Notes: generated from the sequence alone by a model not told the origin. Shown: positions 1 to 11,200, numbered from the stretch's first letter. The stretch: 15,385 nt of DNA from Stenotrophomonas sp. (GCA_003248565.1 QFOV01000052.1:1-15385); one strand, 5' to 3'. Made by a program: numbers and translations.

Positions 1-4
1 CGAA

Positions 5-1090
5 ATGAAGAGACTGGCTGCCTTGTTGATGCTTCTTCCGGCTTTGGCGCTTCCGCTAGTGGCGCAGGCGCAACCGCGATCGTCACAAGCAGTGCATGCG
101 GAAGTGCATGCAGAGAAGCTCGATGACTTCATCAACCATGTCGAGGACAACAACGGCGGCATTGGCAGCCTGTCCATCTTCAAGGGCGGCCGCGAGGTCT
201 ATGCCAGAAGCTTCGGGCAGCAGAATCTACCTGGTGTTGCTCACGATGGGAACAGCAAGTACCAGATCGCTTCCGTGACCAAGATGGTCACGGCGACCCT
301 GGCCTTCAAGCTGATCGAAGACGGGCGCTTGCATCTGGATGACAGGTTGTACGACTTCTATCCCGATATGCCGTCTGCGCAGAAGATCACCATCAGGAAC
401 CTGCTGGAGCATTCAAGCGGGCTGGGAAACTTCGCGATAAAGGATGGCTCGCTTTGGGTGCTTGACCCACTTGGCCAGAGCGAGATCCTGGAGGAGATCA
501 AGAGGCAGGGTGCGACGTTTGAGCCCAGTGAACACATCGCGTACTCCAACTCCGCGTACTTCCTGCTGAGGATGATCCTTGAGAAAGTACATGGGCGTGG
601 GTATCACGAGATCGTTGCTCAGGAGATTGCAGCGCCGCTGGGCCTCGAAAACTTCGCGTCATTTGAGTCTCATCCCAGCAATGTCTTCAAGTCCTATGCG
701 TTCAAGGACCAGTGGGGAGAGATCAAGGATGTCGACTACTCCAACGTGATCGGGGTTGGTGATATCGCAAGTACCACGCGCGATCTGAACACACTGATTA
801 CCAGCCTGTTTCAGTACAGGATCCTGCGCAGGGACACCGTGGAGCAGATGCAGCCGGACGTGGGCAAGGGCTGGGGCATGGGCCTTGCGGAGTTCACGTA
901 CGGGGAGGAACGATTTCTTGGCCACGGCGGAGACGTGCTCGGCTCTCATTCACGGGTCATCTACAACCCGAAGGATGACGTGGCGATCGCGTACTCGACC
1001 AATGGCGAGCGCATCCCGACCAATGTTTTCCTGGAAGCCATCGTCGCTACTGTCTATGGACGTGACGTCGCATTGCCGACCATAAAGTAG
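5..1090 (+). CDS. Exported serine hydrolase, beta-lactamase / PBP4*-like (peptidase S12) family
   Basis: A 361-residue protein with a clear signal peptide: Met-Lys-Arg, then a Leu/Ala core ending near AQAQ at about residue 23, so it is predicted to act in the periplasm or beyond. The family's active-site motifs are in order: S90-V-T-K93 (nucleophile and general base), Y180-S-N182 (the Y-x-N motif) and H307-G-G309, which stands where class C beta-lactamases have K-T-G. The stretches LLEHSSGL (133-140) and GDIASTTRDL (about 252-261) are also typical. The HGG triad favours an esterase, D-amino-acid peptidase or DD-peptidase over a true beta-lactamase; the substrate cannot be read from sequence. 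The start lies only 4 nt inside the window, so its ribosome binding site is not visible, but the signal peptide begins right at this Met. It is convergent with the OmpA gene and appears unrelated to it. Confidence 0.9.
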   Translation: MKRLAALLMLLPALALPLVAQAQPRSSQAVHAEVHAEKLDDFINHVEDNNGGIGSLSIFKGGREVYARSFGQQNLPGVAHDGNSKYQIASVTKMVTATLAFKLIEDGRLHLDDRLYDFYPDMPSAQKITIRNLLEHSSGLGNFAIKDGSLWVLDPLGQSEILEEIKRQGATFEPSEHIAYSNSAYFLLRMILEKVHGRGYHEIVAQEIAAPLGLENFASFESHPSNVFKSYAFKDQWGEIKDVDYSNVIGVGDIASTTRDLNTLITSLFQYRILRRDTVEQMQPDVGKGWGMGLAEFTYGEERFLGHGGDVLGSHSRVIYNPKDDVAIAYSTNGERIPTNVFLEAIVATVYGRDVALPTIK

Positions 1091-1123
1091 TTGTCGGTCG
1101 TTTGTGCGGCTGGTGGCGTACGT

Positions 1124-1154
1124 GTAAACCCGCGGTAAACCGGGCGGGCAAACC
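1124..1154. repeat. Short direct repeats beside the palindrome
   Basis: Three near-identical heptamers, GTAAACC (1124-1130), GTAAACC (1135-1141) and GCAAACC (1148-1154), lie in a row at 11- and 13-nt spacing. An inverted copy, GGTTTGC, is at 1198-1204. The third copy lies at the outer end of the left arm of the large inverted repeat. This may be remnant end sequence of a repetitive element or just GC-rich low complexity. Confidence 0.4.
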
Positions 1155-1205
1155 GGGGTCAGAGTGGGGTTTCGGAACGAAACCCCACTCTGACCCCGGT
1201 TTGCC
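1147..1205. repeat. Perfect 28-bp inverted repeat with 3-nt GAA loop, between convergent genes
   Basis: Arms 1147-1174 and 1178-1205 are exact reverse complements, separated by GAA (1175-1177). The core of each arm contains GGGGTCAGAGTGGGG or its complement. The repeat begins 57 nt after the serine hydrolase stop and ends 8 nt beyond the OmpA stop. Neither side has a T-tract, so it is not a textbook Rho-independent terminator, although such a stable stem could protect both mRNA 3' ends or slow polymerase. GGGGTCAGAG-containing palindromes recur between genes in xanthomonads as far as I recall, resembling REP-type units mobilised by RAYT (IS200-like) transposases. That class assignment is inference; the palindrome itself is directly visible. 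Confidence 0.9.
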
Positions 1206-1213
1206 TGCAGAAC

Positions 1214-2227
1214 TCAGCGCGTCGTATTGAATTTCACTTCCACTCGCCGATTTGGCAGCAGGCACTCCCTCAGCTTCGCCCCGCTCATGCCGTCGCAGGC
1301 CTGCACCTGCTCGCTGTCACCGCGCCATTGGTAGGTGATCAGGTCTGCGGCGACGCCCTGGCTGATCAGGTACTGCCGAACGGTCTGCGCGCGACGCTCG
1401 GACAGACTCTGGTTGTATTGGTTGGTTGGACCCTTCAGGCGGTCAGCATGGCCGACCAACTGCACACCGGTGATGGTCCGCTTCTCTTCGTCGACACGGC
1501 GTAGCGTCGCGGCCAGCGAGCGCAGCGATTCAGGACGGATATGCCGTTGGGCGTCCTTGTCGAAATCGAACACCACGTTGGCGGTGAGCACCGCTTCCTG
1601 TGGCGGGACGACCGCAGGCGCCACCACGCATTGCCGTGCCAGCGCTTCGGCGTCGTTGGTCAGGTCTTCGGCAATCTGGATGTATGGCTTTGAATGCCGC
1701 CATTGCTGCTGGTTGAACTCGTTGCCCGCATGCACCAGCTCCACTTCACCACAGGCCACCGCCTGCTGCGCGCATTCAAACCCCGGGGTTCCGTGGATGA
1801 CGCGCAGACGCTTCCACAGGTCCTCGCGCAAATAGCGCGCATCGTTCACCAACGGGGTATCCGTTGGCAGCGGTGACACGCCCCGCTCCATGCCGTCGAT
1901 CAGCTTGACGGACTCATCCAATGCCAGCTGCGGGAAGTCACTGCGGTCGTTGCGGCTGTACTCGTGGAAGGACACGTCCAGCCAGCATTGCGCCTTGGAC
2001 AAATGGTAGTCGCGTACCGGGCGGCCACCGTCATTCAGCGCCTGGATCCTGTCCTGGGTGGCCTGGTAGCGCGAATGATCCGCGTAGAGCGCTTCGTCGG
2101 TGATGCGCGCCTTCTGTGGCAACAACTCGGTCCGTTGCCCTGCGCCCGGCTGCTGCGCCAACAACGGTGTGGCGCAGGCCGAGCTCAACAGCAATGCAAT
2201 GATCAGTCGCGTACGACGAGGTGTCAT
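1214..2227 (-). CDS. OmpA-family peptidoglycan-binding protein, exported
   Basis: A 337-residue protein starting at ATG 2227 (MTPRRTRL), with a signal peptide whose likely cleavage is after LLA near residue 24. A cysteine at 18 (S-S-A-C) is a poor lipobox because Leu is missing at -3. Residues 27-212 form a mainly helical region with a Y-H-L-S-K-A-Q-C-W-L-D stretch (74-84). The OmpA C-terminal domain spans about 214-337: V-F-D-F-D (219-223), G-H-A-D (259-262), L-S-E-R-R-A (275-280) and N-R-R-V-E (326-330). D262 and R279 match the pair that binds diaminopimelate in this fold. Cys311 and Cys322 flank the loop before NRRVE and could form a disulfide. There is no N-terminal beta-barrel of its own. 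The open frame runs upstream to 2545, but that extension overlaps the giant gene and lacks a signal peptide, so the internal start is preferred. It is the second gene of the operon and probably anchors the giant's complex to the cell wall. Confidence 0.9.
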   Translation of the reverse strand: MTPRRTRLIIALLLSSACATPLLAQQPGAGQRTELLPQKARITDEALYADHSRYQATQDRIQALNDGGRPVRDYHLSKAQCWLDVSFHEYSRNDRSDFPQLALDESVKLIDGMERGVSPLPTDTPLVNDARYLREDLWKRLRVIHGTPGFECAQQAVACGEVELVHAGNEFNQQQWRHSKPYIQIAEDLTNDAEALARQCVVAPAVVPPQEAVLTANVVFDFDKDAQRHIRPESLRSLAATLRRVDEEKRTITGVQLVGHADRLKGPTNQYNQSLSERRAQTVRQYLISQGVAADLITYQWRGDSEQVQACDGMSGAKLRECLLPNRRVEVKFNTTR

Positions 2228-2234
2228 GTCGGGG

Positions 2235-2239
2235 TCCTC
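2235..2239 (-). promoter_or_regulatory. Ribosome binding site of the OmpA gene, overlapping the upstream stop codon
   Basis: On the minus strand the giant gene ends with TGA (2240-2238) within TGAGGACCCCGAC, directly followed by ATG at 2227. The Shine-Dalgarno core GAGGA therefore shares bases with the stop codon, 7 nt from the start. Terminating ribosomes would sit on this site, which favours translational coupling between the two gene products. It also decides the OmpA start. Confidence 0.8.
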
Positions 2240-5200
2240 AAGGCTGCGCCGGCTTGCGGTAGCGGTTGTCGTCGCGACGGAAAAGATCTTCGTCGAATTT
2301 GAAACGCAGGCGGATAAAGGCGCCTTCGTCGGTGTATTCGTAACCGGCCAGATCCCGGTCGGCCTCGAAACCAACGAAGTTGTAGCCCGCCGACAGCCAC
2401 AGGTTCTGCCGCAGCAAGCGTCCGATTTCCATGCCGTAGGCATACTGGTTGCTGCCGTAGTCGCCACGGAAGGTGGTGCCGAGCACGCCGATATCCCAGT
2501 TCTCGGTGATGTCATACACGATCCGACCGGACAGCAGCACACCACGGAAGCTGTCTTCGACGCGGCTGCCGTCGTTGTAGGCGAAGCGGTCCTTCTGCCA
2601 TTTGGCGGCGATGCGCCCTGTCAGCCACCACGGCCGCGACGGATGCCAGTCGGCATGGGTGGAGACGATATGCGCGGCGGTGCGGATGTCCTGGCCAACA
2701 TCCTGCTGCGAGGCGCCATCAATCCCCATGCCGCTCTTGTCCGACTCCAGCTTGTACTCGTATCGAGCCAGCGCGTTGATCCGGTTCCGATCGGTATCGC
2801 GGTAGGCAACACCAAGCTGGAAGCGGTCCTGCATCACATCACCGCGCGATTTGTAGTCGGTGGCAAGCAGGTAGTTGCGCGCAAGCAGGGTCCAGTCACG
2901 GTTGAGCTTGCGGGCCCACATCAGCTGGAACAGCGTGGTGTTGAACTCCTCGTTGGTGGCTGGTGTGCTGTCCACATCGCCGGAGATGCGGTACTCCAGG
3001 CGCATGGCACCGCGCCACAGCGGGTTGGCGCTGTAATCCAGACCCAGGGCCAGTGCGGTGGAATCGCCACTGTCGCCGTCGTAGATCTTGACGTGCTCGG
3101 CAGCAGTGCTCAGGCGCAGGCCTTCGCGCACACTCCAGTCGTTGCGGATGCCCGAGGCCATCTGCACATCGCGCCCGGCAATGGCATCACGCAGGCGGTA
3201 CTCGCTGAACACCTGGGTGTCCTTGAGGTAGGTGCTGTCGACACCGAACACCAGCGCATCACTTTCGCGATCGGTGGTGGTGATGCCATAGGCGCTGGTC
3301 AGGCCGGTCTGCTTCTCGTAGCGGCCATACAGGCGATTGCGCTCGCGCAGCTGGTAGTCGGCGCCAACGGCGACCCGGTTGCGGTCTTCACCATTGACGT
3401 CCTGCTCGTATTCGCCGCCCAACACCAGCTTGTCGGTGACTTTATAACCAGCGCCAACATGCACGCTGTCCGACTCCAGCTTGGTGCCGATCGGCAGGCT
3501 GCTGGTAGGCACCGTGCCACCGCTGCGGATGATCGGCAAGCCGGTGAGCGGATCCAGCGGTTGCTGGCCATAGCCCAACGCTCCGCCCGCCGATCCAGTG
3601 GCAAATCCGCCACTGAGGCCACCGGTGCTGCCGAACGGCGGCAGCGTCGACCACGGCGAGTAGGCACCGATGGTCTCGCGGATGCTGCGCACGCCCAGAT
3701 CCAGCGTCAGCCGCTTGGTCGCATCGATACGCACGCCGGCACCGGCCGCATCGCGGTCGCCACCATCAGGATTGCGGTCCTCGCTGCGCATTGCCTCCAC
3801 GTAGACCTGGAAGCGCGGATTGACCGTCCAGTTCAACTCCAGGTCGTACTCACCACGGCCGCCATACAACGGCGAGGACGGGTTGTTGAACGCCGGGTCA
3901 CTGCGGCCGGCAAACATGCGCGCATCGAAGGCCTTGCCATCGTGGGCGAACTCCAGCCGGTACGCATTGCCACTGATATCACCACTGAGGTTCTGCAGCC
4001 CAGGCGTTGCGTACTGGTTGATGGAGTTGGTGTTGACCTCGCTTTCGGTACGGGCGGCCTCCAGCACCATCCAGGTGTTGGGCCCAAAACGGAAGCCCAG
4101 GTTGGCGCTGCCCATCTTGAACGGTGCGAACGGATTCTCATCCTTTACGTAGGAAGCACCGGCCTCGATGTACTTGTTGACGCGGAACTGCGCGTCAACA
4201 CCGTACACCCAGAACTTCTCCGTGCCCTGGTCCAGCTCATACGTCACCCGCAGCGAGATCGGGTTCAACTCGCTGTCGAAGGCGGGCAGGAAGCTGTTGA
4301 GCAGGATGCGCCCGGAGAATGGCTCGAAGCTGTAGTCAATCAACCGTCCCAGGCCACGGACATTGATGATGCGGCTGGGCTGGTTGCGGTCGCGGGTGAC
4401 CACCTCCACCCGCTCGCTGCCTTCCAGCACGGCGCTGTTGCGCAGTGCATACGGGCCGCTGCCCTGGCTCGGGAACTCATCGATCACCTGCCGCAGCGAA
4501 TCCTCCATCGCGAACACATTGCCGCGCACGCGCTTGCCTTCGAAATGCCAGCCGAAGCCGGTCGCGGTGCGGTTATAGGTGCCCAGGCTGCGCATCACCG
4601 CTTTGCCGCTGGCACTGATGCCGGTCTGCGTGGTCAGCGTGTCGCCGGTCTGGAAGTCGCCGTACATCATGTAGCTGCGGTTCTTGTCGATACGCACGTA
4701 CAGGCGCTCGGCCGAACGTGCATCGAAGCCTCGCAGGGAGGAGTCGCCATAGACCGGATAGAACTCTTCCGGCTGGATGTCGCGCAGCAGGCGGCCACGC
4801 ACTTCCTTGTCCGAGTCGTAGGCGGCGGTCAGCAGGTATTCGCCCTTGATCTTGCCCTTGACGAAGAACGCGGTGCGTGCGGCCGCATTGGCCTTGCCGC
4901 TGTTGAAGTTGCGCTCCCAGCGGCGGATGTCACGGTCAAAGCCATCATCACGCCGCGCCGTGTCCAGCGTCGCGCCGTTGCGGAAATTGACCACGCCCTC
5001 GACCAGACCGGTTGCCAGCAACTCGCGCATCTCCGGCAGGAAGCTGACCGTGTTCTCGGCACTGACCCCGCCCGAGGTGATGCGCACCAGCACGTCCTGC
5101 GGCACGTCCGGTGCCAGCAGGTCGAACTCGGCGCTGCCGTTTTCTATCGGCAACTGGATGCCCGGCGTGCCGCGATCGGCATCCAGACGGCCCGGCCCAA

Positions 5201-8200
5201 GCTCGTCGGTGCGACCACCAACCAAGCGCACCCGGCCACCGCTGTACTCGATGGTGGCAAAGCGCTTGCCCGCCAGCAGCTTGCCATCTGCACCCAACAA
5301 CTGGACCCGCACATGCACCGGTGACTGGCCATCAGCCGGCACACCATCGCGGTCCACGTCCACCCGCAGCGTCTCCACATCCGTATTGACGCTGTAGTCG
5401 ACCGCGCCGGATTGCAGGTCGATCGGCTGTGGTTGCGCATCGCTTGACGCCAACGATTGCGGGTTGGCGACGACACCGGACGACAAGGCACCGTCGAAGC
5501 GGTGGCTGTCTGCCAGCGTCGACAAGGCACCTGTGCTGGAGCTTGCTTGCCCGCCGGCAGCCACCGGAGCGGGCGGTGCGTCCGACGTGTCGCCTTCGGT
5601 CCCGGCGGCATCAGCGCTGACACCACCTTGCACCACCGCACCATCCGCTCCGCGCCGCGCAGGCTGCAACCGCAGCGTGCCGCGCGGAGCAACGATCCCC
5701 GGCATCTGGTTTGCCGAATCGGTGGCACCGATCGGCGCACGCAGCGGTTGTGCCTGGAAGCTCAGCGGCAGCCCCGGCAGCTCGGTTTCCGGCGCACCAA
5801 CTTCACCCTGCGTGCGCCGTGCCTTGACCTGCTCCAGCACCTCGTTGGAGCCGCTGCCCTCGATGAAATCGGCGCGATGCAGCTCGCCGTTCTTCAGATC
5901 GATGAAGAGGCTGTCCGCATCGCCGAGGTTGCGGTTGCTGCTGGTGATCAGGCGCGAGCCACGCGGCAAGGTACTGGCATCCACCTTCAGCGTGTGGCTC
6001 TTCGGCGGCAGGCCACAGTAGCTGTACTTGCCTTCCGAATCGGACACCATCCAGGTGCCGTCGTTGAAGTAGAAGCGCACGCCCGGGATGCCGATCTCCT
6101 CACGGTCCTGCATATGGTTGTTGTTGCTGTCCACATAGATCTTGCCCAGGACGCAGGCCTCATCGGTGAACACGCCACCCGTCACGCGTACCCGGTACTG
6201 CGCCGGGTTGGAGGTCACCCCGCCCGGATACGGTTGCAAGGTGCCCGGATCGACGCAACCACCGGCCGTGGAGCACCCATGTGCCTGCGCGCGGTTGATG
6301 CCGTCACCCTGCATGGCGCCCACGCCAACCCGCACGCGGTAGGTCAGCAGCTTCTGCTGGCCCAGGTTGATGCTTCCTACGTTGAACACCAGGCGCGGGC
6401 CCGGCTTGCCATACGGATCGGCGATGCCACCGCCATCCACCCGCGCCGTCCCGTTGATGTAGGTGAAGCCCGGCGGCAGGTTGTCGATGACATTCACCGT
6501 CTGCAGCGGTTCACCAGCGGTCTGGCGGATGCTGATGGTGTACAGCATGGTGTCGCCGACCTCGACCACCTGCTTGTCACCGGTCTTGCTGATCACCAGG
6601 CCCGGCGCCACCGCTGGATCCAGCGGCAGATGGTTGTGGACGATGCTGGCCGTGGCCGAACCGGCAAACAGGCCCAGGAAGTACTGGGTGCCGGTGCCCA
6701 CCGGCGCGGTCGGCGCGTTGGCCTGCGGCTGCACCTTGTAGGTGGTACCCGATATGCCGGGCGGCGACAGGCTGTTGGCTTCAGCAGGAATGAGCGCCGA
6801 GCGGAAGGTATAGCCCGCCGGCGGCGTCACCGTCAGCTGGAACTCGCAGCGGCTGGGCGCAGCCGGTCCCAGCAGGAACTGGTAGTAGCCATCGCTGCCG
6901 ACCGTCATCGAGATCTGGTCACCGCTGATGCTGTAGCCGCCCTGCCCGCCATTGAGCACACCGGTAGCCGGATCGTAGCCAGCACACATGCCCACCGGCG
7001 CCAGCGTCACGATTGCGCCCTGCACCGGGTTGCGGGTAACCGCGTCATAGACCACACCACTCGGGTCCACCGGCAGACTCTGCTGCGGCAGGTTTTCGCC
7101 AGCGCGCAACACCACTTCCAGCTGGGTGATGCCGTCACCGTCAACCCGACAGGTGCTGCTGGTGCCGTTGTTGATCGCGTTGCCGGAGTTGCACGGTGCA
7201 GGCGGCCCGGCAGCGGTCTCGCCGGTTACCGGGAAGCCCCACAGCACACCGCTCTGCGGATGACGGAAGCGCACGTCATAGCGTGTGCCCGGCAGCAGAT
7301 CGTTGAAGCGATAGCTGCCATCGGCACCGGTGCTGGCAGTACGGATGACCTGGTTGCTGGCCGGATCGTACAGCTCCACCGTCCAGTTCGGCAGGCGTAC
7401 GTCACCGGCGTCGAGCAGCGCATCATCACTGCCGATATCGAACCAGACCGTGCCCGACAGCGATGCCGCATCCTGCACCTCGGTCATCAAGCGGCAGGCA
7501 TTCTGGGTGATTGCCGGATCACAGACCGGCAGCTGGGTGATGTCGCCATCAAAGGCGCCCTGCTCGGCGGGCGATGGCGCATGGTCGGCGTCTTCACCAC
7601 CACCGCGGACGATCACCGCGTTGTGGATCGGCGACGCCGCTGCGGCGGCAGCACTCACAGCCACATTCACGGTGATGGCGTCGGGTGACGTCGCACCGCT
7701 GGCCAGCACCGTACTGCTGGTGCAGCTGAAGCGGTCCGCGCCGGGCGCTCCGGTGCAGTTCCAGGCGTTGCCACTCGGTGTCGCGGCCAGCGTTACACCC
7801 GTGGGCAAGCGGTCATCCACCTGGTAACTGCCCACCGTCGGCTGCGGGCCGATATTACGCACACGCACGCTGTAGCTAGCCGCATTGTTGACGGTGAAAC
7901 GCGTCGGTTGCGCGCTCTTGCTGACCACAAGATCCGGTGTATCGGCTACCTCACCGAAATTCTGCTCGATCGATACCTGACCCAAGGTCAGGGTGATCGC
8001 ACTGATTGCCGACGGCACCGTGGATACCGGAGTGGCAAGCCCCATCGAGGCACCGTTGACGGTGCCGGGCGTGGTAATGCCGTTGGTGGTATCCGGTGGC
8101 TGGGTCGGCTCGGTCACCGTATAGGTGCCCGGACGCAGGTTGTCGAACAGATAGGCGCCATTGGCATCGGTCACCACGCTGAGTGGCGTCACGGTCGCAG

Positions 8201-11200
8201 GCAGGTCGTCGTTGCCGGTGAGCTGCAGGGTGACATTGGCAATGCCTGACTCACCCGCGTCGATGATGCCGTTCTTGTTGTTGTCGTAATACACACGACC
8301 GGCAATGGACGAACTGGCAATCTCACCGAAATTGTTGTCGATGCTCGCCTCGTCAAGATCCAGCACGATGGCGCTGATCACCGAAGGGGTGACGCTGACC
8401 GCGGTGGCGGTACCGCCGGTACTACCCGCAACCGTGATGCCGTTGCGGGTATTGGCGGGCTGGTCGGGCTCAGTGACGGTATAGGTGCCCGGCACCAGGC
8501 CGGCGAACAGATAGGCACCATTGGCATCGGTCGACTGGCTCAGCGCTACCGTCCTGTTGTCGCGGTCGGTGCCACTGAGCTGGATGTCGACCCCGGCGAT
8601 TCCCACCTCGCCATTGTCGATGAGACCGTTGTTGTTGGCATCCAGCCAGACCTTGCCGGCCAACGAGCTGCCCACCGGCTCTTCACCGAAGTTGAAGTCC
8701 AGGCCCTCGCTCGCGCCGATGCCGAGGCTGAGGTCAATCTGGCTGATGCGATCGGTGGTCGATGGATCACCCGCTACCGCGGTTCCGGGCACGCAACCAC
8801 TCGGGCACGCCGCCCCGTTGATGGTGCCGGGATTCACCGCCGTTGCGCGGTTGCGGTACGCACCCGCAGGCAACGGTTGGCGCAGCGTGTAGCTGCGGGC
8901 AGGGTCGAGATCGATGAACTGATAGGCGCCCGTCGCGTCGGTGGTGGTGGTCCGCTCCACGGTCGAGGTGACGGCATCGAGCAGCTCGACGGTTGCACCG
9001 GCAATCGCCGGGTCGCTGCCGACGGTACGCAGGTTGTTGAAGTCCGCATCCACATACACGAAGCCTGCCAGCCGTGCATTGTTGAACTCGGGGAAGTTGT
9101 AGCGCACGCCATTGCTGTTGACCGGCACCGGAATGGCGCTGTAACTGGAGTTCGGCCTGCCTGCCGCGTAGGTGCCGCCGAGCGACGGCGCCAACGGGCC
9201 GCTGGTCGGCGGATCCACCGGGCCGTTGGCAAAGCCCAACGGCTGGGTCTGGGCGACGTTGTAACCACTGGCATTCGACGGTGAAAGATTGCCGAAGCTG
9301 TAGTCACCATTGGCATCGGTGGTGGTGCCCAGGCTGACCGCATTGCCATATTCGTCGGTGCCGGTCAGCGCCAGGCTTACGTTGGGGATACGCGGCTCCA
9401 CTGCGGCAGCCTGCGGAACACCGCCGTTGCCACCACTACGATCACGGTCCTGGAACACGGTACCGGCCAGCGTGGACGCGGTGACATTGATCGGGGCGGT
9501 GGCGGTATTGTTGCCCGCATCGGTGTCGACCTGCTCGGTGCCTACGGACGCCGTATTGATCGCATTGCCACCGGGTGGAAGCACATCCCAACGCACCGGG
9601 ATGATCACCCGCACGCGCCCGTGGTTGGCGCCCTCGGAAGTCACGTCGCCCACGTTGCAGATGACGTTCTGCCCGTTCTGGCTGCAACTGCCAGTGCCGT
9701 TGGGCTGGTCATCCGGCAGGCTGGCAATGTCCGGCCCGATCTTGCGCCAGGTGATCGGCGTGCCGGTAACCACCATGTTCGGCGGCAAGGTGTCGGTGAT
9801 CACCGTACCGGTGCCATCGAGCGGGCTGGTGCCTGTGCGGTCGCGCGACAAGCTGTTGCCCGGGCCATTGTTCTGCACATCGAACACCCAGAAGAACGGT
9901 TCGCGTATCGATACCGTGCCCAGGACCGGTGGCAACGCAACACTGGGATCAGGATCCGGTGGCGTCAGCCTGGATACGGCGCGTTTGCTGATGAGGAGGT
10001 CGACCTTGCTGCGGATGGCGGTGGTCTCGCCTTCGGTGTTGTTTGCCGGATTGCGCTCCGGTTCCGCGGAACTCGCCACCGCCACATTGTTGATCACATC
10101 ACCACCAGCGCCCGGCTGCGACGAGTACTGATAGCGGAGATACAGGGTCGATGTCGCATTGATCCCGATCACCCCATTGGTGTCGCTATCGGGGAAACCT
10201 GCGCCGGGCACTTCACATTCCACCGTGATCGGGCTGCCGGTGGTCGGATTGCTGCCCGCGGTCATCGGGCACCTGATCATCGAGAATGGCCCGTTCGGGG
10301 ACGGCGAGCCCCCCAGGAACTGCAGGGTCTTGTTTGCTTCCGGGGTGATGGTGTCGGTGATGGTGACGCCACTGGCTACCGACGGCCCCAAGTTCAACAC
10401 AGTCACACGGTAGGTGATGAAGTTCGCGCTGGGGTCGTTCGGATCGTAGGGCAAGGGATCCACGCCGCCAGTGAAGCCGGTGTCATCCTTGTTCACCACC
10501 AGGTCCACGTCGCCAACTGCCACGTTCAAAATCGCCGATTTTTCGTCATCGGCGGAGGTTGCAATGGTGTTGTACTCGAAATCACCATTGGCGTCGGTGC
10601 CGCCGCTGGGATCCGGCGTGCCGTCACCATCACGATCAAAGAAGAAGTCTGCCGTGTTGGTGTACACGCGCAATGGACCACCGATGATTGGATCGTCCAA
10701 CGGCCGGATCTGGACGGTCATCGTGTGCTGCTGGCCACCAGGTATATCCAGCGGCGTACAGGTCAGCACCAGCGTGCCGGCCGCCGCGCCATTCGAGTTG
10801 ACATTCAGCAGACCACCGGTGCCCGCTGTTACCGTGACACCGCCAGTGACGGACGGGACACACACGGTGCTGCCACCACCACTGCGGGTGTCGTTGACCA
10901 GGGTGAAGCCCGGGTCATCGGCGCGCAGGTTGATCACATCGCGGAACACCACGCCTGGCGCCAGTGACGGCCCCTCATTGCGGTACTCGATGCGGTAGAT
11001 GCTGTCCACGCCAACGCTGCCGGTGGTGCCGGTGGTGATGGTCTTGGCCTCGGTTTTCACATTGGACACGCGCGGCACCCGCACATAGTCCGAGCCGGTG
11101 TTGTTGCCCGGGTTCACCTCGCCGGCAGCACCGGGCACCGACGGATCAATGCCTGCGCCCGCGGTATTGCACCAGGAGCCTGCCGGTGCGGTGGTGGCAC

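Noticed and set aside
1147..1205. Calling the palindrome a classical Rho-independent terminator or a SMAG-type repeat.
   Set aside because: There is no T-tract on either side, and the GTAG end and typical length of SMAG elements are not present.
2228..2545. An N-terminal extension of the OmpA frame up to 2545.
   Set aside because: It overlaps the end of the giant gene, is Cys/Ser/Thr-rich without recognisable content, and the internal ATG at 2227 has both a ribosome binding site and a signal peptide.
2100..5324. A 1074-codon open frame on the plus strand, antisense to the giant gene.
   Set aside because: It lies opposite the giant gene's reading frame, has no domain, signal peptide or motif, and its residue make-up (rich in Ala, Val, Arg, Gln, His) is what antisense of GC-rich coding DNA gives. 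The same holds for the frames at 5457-7688 and 11307-13439.
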